Positions 62,760 through 64,000 of a DNA stretch of 64,000 nt are shown here, piece by piece. Numbering within the stretch: position 1 is the stretch's first letter; each line of letters opens with the position of its first letter. The translations under genes and the position numbers were made by a program. The notes beneath the pieces were generated by a model. It searched no databases and was not told where the DNA came from. It saw nothing but the letters and a program-made list of their open reading frames with translations. Source of the DNA: Globodera rostochiensis (lineage: Eukaryota > Nematoda > Chromadorea > Rhabditida > Heteroderidae); the NCBI GenBank assembly GCA_018350325.1, contig JAEVLN010000006.1, forward strand, positions 4,020,056-4,084,055, in the 5' to 3' direction.

Positions 62760-64000
62760 CAAATCTATTACAATATTAGCCAAATTCAGAATGCATGTTT
62801 ACTAGGGTAAAAATATGCGTAGAGCACAAATCCGCGCTCGAATTTTGCGAATGTTGAATCCAGAACCCGAATTCGAACAATTTTTCGAAATTTCAGACAC
62901 GTGAAAAATAATTTATGCATGAACCCAAATAGGTTGAAATCTTCAAAAAAATGCACTAAAACATTTGTAATAATGATAAAACAAAACAATTCAATCGTTA
63001 AGGGGGTCGAAATGTGCAAAAAATTGGTCAAACAATAAAAAAAGTTGCATTTTGAACTTTAGAAAATTGTTCGAATTCGGGTTCGGATTGGATTCGTGTT
63101 CTACGCTATTTTTACCCTAGAAAACATGCAATTAAAATTTTAAACATCTAAAATCGCCGGGACCGCAGCAATTCCATACTATTGCCTATTTTTTTCAAAA
63201 TCATTGCTGTTAAATCATTAGATGATGCCTAATTTTAAAAAAAATCAAATTTCTGCTAAAAGTTAGCCAATCCTTTACTTGCTGAGCTGCTCTCCCTCTG
63301 TCCATTTGACGGCGCCCTTTTTCAGCTGTTTTTCGCACTGGTCTTCCACTCATTTTTGTTGAACAATTGTGTGCAATATTCTTAATTAATTTTGAACATT
63401 TAAATGTGGGGGGCAACTCCGACAATTAATTTTTTCCCCCTTTTACAGTCGAAATTGATGGAGATGCTTACAGATTTCCTTTATATGAAACGGAAGAAAA
63501 CATTACCAAATATGGACATAAATATGGATGAAAAATTGTAAAATATGGATCAAATATGGGGGGTAAAATTGCAAAATATGGACGAAATATGGATAAAAAA
63601 TTAAAAATATAGCAAAAAAATGGGCAAGATTTTCAAATAGAAGTTATAAGAGCAATAAAAAAATTTATATGCAAATTAAAGGCATTTCAGAGAAATTTTT
63701 GAAAATAAGCAGAATTTTAAAATTTCATTTTTTTGGGGCAGAATTTTTGTCGCAAATGTCAATTTTTAGGGGTCAAAAGCGCAAAATAACAACGAATATG
63801 CAAAAGTAATGATTGAATTCCTGCTTTTTGAACAATTCAAAAACCGTTTAAATTCGAATTTTATTTTCTTTGACGAATTCATATAAAGCGCATCCAATAT
63901 TGACGATTAGGAAGTGATTGATGAGTATGCATCATATGTAAATGTTTTGACCAAAAGAGTTTTTATGTTGGTGCCCAATTTCGGTGTTTAATTCATCATT
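62760..64000. other. AT-rich with a hAT relic
   Basis: 63,495-63,790 contains AAATATGGACGAAATATGG and AGCAAAAAAATGGGCAAG of the 14,843-15,380 family. 62,800-63,115 contains facing GAACCCGAATTCGAACAATT and AATTGTTCGAATTCGGGTTC words between TTTACTAGGGTAAAAAT and ATTTTTACCCTAGAAAA, so a 0.3-kb inverted-repeat element is likely there. Confidence 0.5.

Overview
The window looks like a repeat-dense stretch of a nematode genome. Introns are short (44-70 bp) with TTTTCAG- or TTTACAG-type acceptors. There are exons of a CED-3-like caspase and of a GON-1-like thrombospondin/GON protein, many tRNA-derived SINE-like sequences, and a fragment carrying a VRCPIERDE.KWA motif that I associate with families expanded in cyst nematodes (Globodera/Heterodera). 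The assignment to a cyst nematode is inference; nothing here names the species.

Region 1 (about 650-11,900) is a large Helitron-like transposon. Its core is an AT-hook plus Ulp1/C48 cysteine-protease ORF (4523-5788), followed in another frame by a 1,650-1,700 residue Rep/helicase (to 10,850). The two are separated only by a single-base frame change in an A-run, so the parent protein was probably one polypeptide. Upstream lies a three-exon RGG-box protein gene (2635-3490), a seven-copy array with a UUCG-tetraloop hairpin in each copy (3903-4276), and a polyadenylation signal about 90 bp before a splice-acceptor-like TTTTTAG joined to the ORF1 ATG, which resembles a nematode operon junction. 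Both flanks are arrays of a TGTGTAGTWAC-containing repeat, and the 5' copies also carry TATATAAA boxes. A hAT element sits inside the 5' array with a perfect 8-bp target duplication.

Region 2 (12,000-33,200) is mostly small hAT-type elements (several with perfect 8-bp target duplications), tRNA-like SINEs, minisatellites and isolated exons. It includes a four-exon gene for a small secreted protein (13,457-14,003, minus) whose last exon abuts a 0.87-kb inverted-repeat element, a 12-bp minisatellite (16,255-17,034), hAT transposase relics, a C-rich tract and a coiled-coil gene fragment on the minus strand. A GC-rich hairpin (stem GGCGGTGCC, loop GATA) recurs inside hAT elements with unrelated ends, usually next to a tRNA-like sequence.

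Region 3 (33,240-61,863) is built around a large inverted duplication. The left arm (33,240-37,060) and right arm (61,863-55,500, reversed) both carry caspase p20 and p10 exons with thrombospondin type-1/GON exons between them. One hAT insertion is present only in the left arm, and the right arm keeps the empty site. The 18-kb spacer holds a nuclear-receptor zinc-finger fragment, a BTB fragment, a tRNA-like sequence, a gene of small symmetric proline/histidine-rich exons (40,254-40,957), a 5.5-kb satellite with exact 1,460-bp higher-order units, a tandem duplication rich in GTCGA palindromes, and a broken FAD-dependent sugar/alditol oxidase gene (53,848-51,840, minus) cut off by a dispersed repeat. 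Region 4 (61,864-64,000) holds repeat relics and one well-bounded exon (62,694-62,563).

Most protein-coding content is transposon-derived or broken. The exon models rest on splice-site and phase agreement read by eye, not on transcripts.
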